A DNA stretch of 10,033 nucleotides from Betaproteobacteria bacterium UBA6910 (GTDB lineage: Bacteria; Pseudomonadota; Gammaproteobacteria; Burkholderiales; UBA6910): NCBI GenBank assembly GCA_002451065.1, contig DKBC01000269.1, forward strand, positions 1 through 10,033, read 5' to 3'. The position numbers and the translations under genes were made by a program. Below, one piece after another: positions 7,029 to 10,033 of the stretch (the stretch's first letter is position 1; every line of letters starts with the position of its first letter). Below the pieces are notes generated by a model that saw only the letters and a list, made by a program, of their open reading frames with translations, made no database searches and was not told where the DNA came from.

Positions 7029-7958
7029 TCAGCGCGCCGTCCTGGTGCGCGCGGTGATCCCGGCACCGCCCACGCCGCAATGGGCGTGGGGCATGAAATC
7101 GGTGTCGTGGGCGACGCCGATTCGACCCGCGGCATCCACGACGATGATGCCCGCGTGGCCCCCGTGGGGCGCCAGGGCGGCGATGGCTTCGTCCGACGCC
7201 TGCTGGGCCGTGGCGCCGCCCGCCACCCGATCGCAGGCATGGCGCGACGCCAGCAGGCGCAGGATGGTTTCCCCGTGTCCAGTGGCGGAAGCCGCCGCGG
7301 CACTCGTGGCATAAGTCCCGGCGCCCGGAATCGGCGTGTCCCCCACCCTCCCGGGAAGCTTGAGGGTAATACCACCGGTGGAGGTGGCCGCGGCCAGGGC
7401 GCCGTGCTGATCAAGGGCGACGGCGCCCACCGTGCCGCAGGCGAGACCAGGGTACTTTTCCAGGAGGCCGCGCAACGTCCCCTGCTCCCCAGGGCCCTCG
7501 CGCGCCAGCGCCTCCAGCTTCTCCAAGTGATCGACTCGCCGCCGAGGCGTGACCGGGTCGTAGGGCGGGAAACCCATGGCCCGGGCGAAGCGTCCGGCCC
7601 CTTCGCCAGCCAGCATCACGTGGTCGGTGCTTTCCATCACCCGGCGGGCCACCAGCACCGGGTTGCGGACGCCTTTGATGGCCCCTACGGCACCCGCCGC
7701 GAGCGTGCGCCCGTCCATGACCGAGGCGTCCATCTCCGCCTCGCCCGCCAGGTTGAGAGCGGACCCGGTGCCGGCATTGAACAGGACATCATCCTCCAGC
7801 AACACGACCGCGGCGACGACCGCGTCCAGGGCACTGCCGCCCCGCGAGAGAATCGCCCGGGCGGTCTCGGCGGCGGCGCCAAGTCCCTCCAGGGCGGATT
7901 CCGCCTCTTCGGGATCCCAGCGGCCCGCTCCCCCATGGACGATGATCGACGGTTCCAT
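7029..7958 (-). CDS. iaaA: Isoaspartyl peptidase / L-asparaginase, Ntn-hydrolase (plant type)
   Basis: A 309-aa precursor expected to cut itself into alpha (1-175) and beta (176-309) chains, exposing Thr176 as nucleophile in the motif CGTVGAVALD. It hydrolyses beta-aspartyl dipeptides and, to some extent, asparagine. Other family landmarks are HGGAG at 8-12, the NAGTGSALN segment (61-69), Thr194 in ATSTGG, and Arg204 and Asp207 in LPGRVGDTP, which match the substrate-binding positions of E. coli IaaA. Its length is normal for the family and there is no signal peptide, so it is probably cytoplasmic. The start lacks a strong Shine-Dalgarno sequence, but the HGGAG motif sits at the usual distance from it. 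It lies 107 bp downstream of the Rieske gene on the same strand and may be read from the suf transcript, though no functional link to cluster assembly is evident. Aspartate release would join the amino-acid catabolism seen in putA and gdh. Confidence 0.93.
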   Translation of the reverse strand: MEPSIIVHGGAGRWDPEEAESALEGLGAAAETARAILSRGGSALDAVVAAVVLLEDDVLFNAGTGSALNLAGEAEMDASVMDGRTLAAGAVGAIKGVRNPVLVARRVMESTDHVMLAGEGAGRFARAMGFPPYDPVTPRRRVDHLEKLEALAREGPGEQGTLRGLLEKYPGLACGTVGAVALDQHGALAAATSTGGITLKLPGRVGDTPIPGAGTYATSAAAASATGHGETILRLLASRHACDRVAGGATAQQASDEAIAALAPHGGHAGIIVVDAAGRIGVAHDTDFMPHAHCGVGGAGITARTRTAR

Positions 7959-8004
7959 GCCCCGGGGTTCAGCCCCGCCGGTTCACCGTTGCTTGCCGGA
8001 GGCC

Positions 8005-8019
8005 GGCCGGATTCCGGCC
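8005..8019 (-). terminator. Small hairpin downstream of the Rieske gene
   Basis: GGCCGG (8005-8010) and CCGGCC (8014-8019) flank ATT in the 107-bp gap between the Rieske and asparaginase genes. Stable but short, with no T-run; it might attenuate or process the suf transcript. Nothing else is evident in this gap. Confidence 0.2.
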
Positions 8020-8065
8020 CGGATGGGGGGCGTTCGAGCCCGGACCGGAAGGGGCGCGCCGGGCC

Positions 8066-8380
8066 TCAGGAGGAAATCTCAACCTGGACGCGGCCATCCG
8101 CGACCCGCACCCGAAAGGTGTTGACGTCCTCGTAGGCCGGCGGCGAGAGCACCGCGCCGGTGCGAATGCAGAATTTGGCGCCGTGGCGCGGACAGACAAT
8201 GTTATCGCCCTCCACGGCGCCGCTCGCGAGATCGCCCCCGTCATGGGTGCAAACGTCCTCGATGGCATAGAGCTCGCCGTTCAGGTTGAACACCGCCACC
8301 TGCAGGCCTTCGGCGTCCACCACGCGACGGGAGCCCGGCGGCAGCTCTTTCTCCGCCGCCACGTCGAACCACTGCGCCAT
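8066..8380 (-). CDS. Small Rieske [2Fe-2S] ferredoxin in the suf cluster
   Basis: A 104-aa soluble Rieske protein. Cluster ligands are Cys44 and His46 (CTHDGG) and Cys63 and His66 (CPRHG), the standard C-x-H and C-x2-H pattern. It resembles ferredoxin subunits of non-heme oxygenases and the NirD small protein. It has no transmembrane anchor or export signal, so it is not the bc1-complex Rieske. The start ATG overlaps the sufT stop in TGATG, which implies translational coupling; a longer frame reaching to 8446 overlaps sufT and adds residues without family resemblance. Its place directly after sufT suggests a role as electron donor, or as a client, in cluster assembly. No oxygenase or nitrite reductase gene adjoins it. 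Confidence 0.92.
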   Translation of the reverse strand: MAQWFDVAAEKELPPGSRRVVDAEGLQVAVFNLNGELYAIEDVCTHDGGDLASGAVEGDNIVCPRHGAKFCIRTGAVLSPPAYEDVNTFRVRVADGRVQVEISS

Positions 8381-8730
8381 CAAAGCATCCCGAGCTGGAG
8401 TTTGGCCACGTCCGACATGCGGTCCTGGGACCAGGGGGGCTCCCACACCAGCTCCACGTGGGCGCTGGTAACCCCCGGGACGCCCATCACCTTGCCTTCC
8501 ACTTCGCCCGGAAAGGTCTGGGCCACCGGGCAGCCGGGGGCGGTGAGCGTCATCTTGATCTCCACTTCCCCCGACGGCGCCACGTCCAGCTCATAAATCA
8601 GGCCGAGATCGTAGATGTTCACCGGGATCTCGGGATCGAACACCGAGCGCAAAGCCTCGATCACCCTGATTTCCAGCTTTTCGACGTCCACCGGAGACTC
8701 CGGCGCGTCCATGAACTTGGCGGGATCCAT
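8380..8730 (-). CDS. sufT: SufT, iron-sulfur cluster assembly/carrier protein (MIP18/DUF59 family)
   Basis: A 116-aa protein of the family that includes SufT, PaaD and eukaryotic MIP18, which help mature Fe-S proteins in the cytoplasm. The hallmark segment FDPEIPVNIYDLGLIYEL spans about residues 30-47, and MTLTAPGCP carries the only cysteine. The chosen start ATG 8730 follows the sufU stop by 5 nt. An in-frame GTG at 8739 overlapping the sufU stop is possible and would add three residues. The Shine-Dalgarno sequence is weak, so it probably relies on coupling to sufU. Its stop overlaps the Rieske start by one base. Confidence 0.93.
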   Translation of the reverse strand: MDPAKFMDAPESPVDVEKLEIRVIEALRSVFDPEIPVNIYDLGLIYELDVAPSGEVEIKMTLTAPGCPVAQTFPGEVEGKVMGVPGVTSAHVELVWEPPWSQDRMSDVAKLQLGML

Positions 8731-8735
8731 GAGGC

Positions 8736-9182
8736 TCACTCGGTGCTCACCGTGCCCTGCTTTTCCCTGAGCGCGGCCTGCAGCGTGTGCCAGGCCAGGG
8801 TCGCGCACTTCACCCGGGCCGGAAACTCCCGCACGCCGCACAGGACCTGCAGCTTGCCCAGCTCGTCATGGGCGGAAGCGTGATCGTCGGTCACCGCGTG
8901 ATGGAAAGCCTCGAACAGATGCTGCACCTCCTGCACCGACTTGCCCTTGAGGGTCTCGGTCATGAGGGAGGCGGAGGCGGTGGAGATGGCGCAGCCGCAG
9001 CCCTCGAAGCTCACGTCCTCGATCAGGTCGCCGTTGAGCTTGAGATAGACGGTGAGCTTGTCCCCGCACAGGGGATTGAAGCCCTGGGCCTTGCGGGACG
9101 CATCCACGATGGGATGAAAATTCCGCGGACGCTTGCTGTGGTCGAAAATGACTTCTTGGTAAAGCTCGCGCAGGTCAGCCAT
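8736..9182 (-). CDS. sufU: SufU, zinc-dependent sulfurtransferase / scaffold-like protein
   Basis: A 148-aa protein that takes persulfide sulfur from SufS and passes it to the SufBCD scaffold. Ligand residues are Cys39 and Asp41 (NPLCGD), Cys64 (GCGCAIS) and Cys126 (VKCATLAW). The 62-residue distance from Cys64 to Cys126 is about 20 longer than in IscU, and that insertion marks SufU rather than IscU. An additional cysteine, Cys62, sits two residues before Cys64, where relatives often have an acidic or small residue, and Cys115 is also extra. The start ATG overlaps the sufS stop (TGATG). AAGGAG inside the sufS end lies about 11 nt upstream. Confidence 0.94.
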   Translation of the reverse strand: MADLRELYQEVIFDHSKRPRNFHPIVDASRKAQGFNPLCGDKLTVYLKLNGDLIEDVSFEGCGCAISTASASLMTETLKGKSVQEVQHLFEAFHHAVTDDHASAHDELGKLQVLCGVREFPARVKCATLAWHTLQAALREKQGTVSTE

Positions 9183-10033
9183 CAGCCGAATAGCTCCTTC
9201 ACTTTGTGAATTCCGGAGACCAGGGCGTCCACATCCTCCCGGGTGTTGTATAGGGCGAACGAGGCGCGTGCCGTGCCCGGAATATGGTAGCGGTCCATCA
9301 CCGGCATGGCGCAGTGATGCCCGGCCCGGATCGCCACGCCCTGGTGGTCGAGAATGGTGCCGATGTCGTGGGGATGCACGTGGTCCATGACGAAGGAGAC
9401 GATCCCCGATTTTTCCTGCGCGGTGCCGATCAGCTTCAGTCCGGGAATTTCCGACACCAGACCCGTCGCGTATTCCAGGAGATCGTGCTCATGGGCGGCG
9501 ATGGCGTCGATGCCGATGGCGGAAACATAATCCAGGGCCACACCGAGGCCGATGCCGCCGGCGATATGGGGCGTTCCGGCCTCGAACTTGTAGGGCAGCT
9601 CGTTCCAGGTGGAGCCCTCGAAAGACACGGTGCGAATCATGTCGCCGCCGCCCTGGTAAGGCGGCATCGCGTCCAGCAGATGCTCGCGCCCGTAGAGCAC
9701 GCCGATGCCGGTGGGCCCGTAAATCTTGTGCCCGGAGAAAGCGTAGAAATCGCAGCCGAGCTCGCGGACATCCACCCGGACATGGGGCACGGACTGGGCG
9801 CCGTCCACCACCACCGGGACGTTGTGGGCGTGGGCCGCGTCGATGATGCGCTTCACCGGGTTGATGGTGCCCAGGGCATTGGACACGTGCCCCACCGCCA
9901 CGATCCGGGTCTTCGGACCGAGGAGTTTCAGGTACTCCTCGAACAGGAACTCGCCCGCCTCGTTGATGGGCACGACCTTCAGCACGGCGCCGGTTTGTTC
10001 GCATACCAGCTGCCAGGGCACGATGTTGGAGTG
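9182..10033 (-). CDS. sufS: SufS, group II cysteine desulfurase; C-terminal 283 residues, start lies beyond the window
   Basis: A PLP enzyme that turns cysteine into alanine and an enzyme-bound persulfide for Fe-S cluster assembly. The visible part starts at HSNIVPWQ, just after the PLP-contacting region, and runs to the stop; about 120-130 N-terminal residues are missing. Counting from the first visible residue, Asp77 and Gln80 (VVDGAQ) and Lys103 (SGHKIYGP) are the PLP ligands, and Cys241 (RAGHHCAMP) is the persulfide cysteine. The 138-residue Lys-to-Cys distance equals that of E. coli SufS (226 to 364), and the RxGHHCAxP context marks group II rather than IscS. It leads the four coupled suf genes seen here; sufB, sufC and sufD would be expected upstream, past position 10033. 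Confidence 0.96.
   Translation of the reverse strand, partial: HSNIVPWQLVCEQTGAVLKVVPINEAGEFLFEEYLKLLGPKTRIVAVGHVSNALGTINPVKRIIDAAHAHNVPVVVDGAQSVPHVRVDVRELGCDFYAFSGHKIYGPTGIGVLYGREHLLDAMPPYQGGGDMIRTVSFEGSTWNELPYKFEAGTPHIAGGIGLGVALDYVSAIGIDAIAAHEHDLLEYATGLVSEIPGLKLIGTAQEKSGIVSFVMDHVHPHDIGTILDHQGVAIRAGHHCAMPVMDRYHIPGTARASFALYNTREDVDALVSGIHKVKELFG

Noticed and set aside
6473..7414. 313-aa minus-strand frame spanning the cytochrome 3' half and the asparaginase 3' end
   Set aside because: It overlaps two well-supported genes in other frames and has no family resemblance.
7080..8135. 351-aa open frame on the plus strand opposite the asparaginase gene
   Set aside because: Antisense shadow; the minus-strand frame carries all the Ntn-hydrolase motifs.
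8380..8841. Longer start for SufT (8841), and similarly 8446 for the Rieske gene
   Set aside because: The extra residues overlap the upstream gene and do not resemble either family; the inner starts sit at coupled stop/start junctions.

Overview
The window is about 10 kb of gene-dense, GC-rich bacterial chromosome with no phage, IS, CRISPR, tRNA or rRNA signal. The gene set is a large NAD-glutamate dehydrogenase, a bifunctional PutA, a cytochrome c/P460 fusion, and a SufS-SufU-SufT-Rieske cluster. It best fits a respiring, high-GC proteobacterium (beta or gamma, possibly a chemolithotrophic lineage). That placement is inference from gene content only.

Positions 1-2902 and onward hold a divergent pair. 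On the minus strand is the N-terminal 911 codons of an NAD-specific glutamate dehydrogenase of the ~180 kDa type; its C-terminal part lies beyond position 1. On the plus strand, from 2903 to 5812, is a complete 969-aa PutA (proline dehydrogenase plus glutamate-semialdehyde dehydrogenase). Together they would take proline to glutamate and then to 2-oxoglutarate plus ammonia. The 169-bp divergent control region contains a perfect TATAAT box facing putA, a 10-bp palindrome, and a strong inverted repeat in the gdh leader.

Positions 5813-6154 are non-coding and structured. An 82-bp-period tandem duplication starts in the last codons of putA. It is followed by several hairpins, an 8-bp dyad, and an extended -10 promoter with a good ribosome binding site for the next gene.

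Positions 6155-6958 (plus) encode an exported two-heme protein: an N-terminal c553/c4-like cytochrome c domain fused to a C-terminal cytochrome P460 domain. It converges on the minus-strand genes through a GC-rich hairpin.

Positions 7029-10033 are all minus strand. In transcription order they are the C-terminal two thirds of the SufS cysteine desulfurase, SufU, SufT (MIP18/DUF59 type), a small Rieske ferredoxin, and, after a 107-bp gap, an Ntn-type isoaspartyl peptidase/asparaginase. The first four are tightly coupled (TGATG overlaps or a 5-nt gap) and form the 3' part of a SUF iron-sulfur cluster assembly operon. I see no wholly new system. The items most worth a second look are the P460 fusion with its own dyad/promoter region, the tandem repeat at the putA 3' end, and the structured gdh leader.
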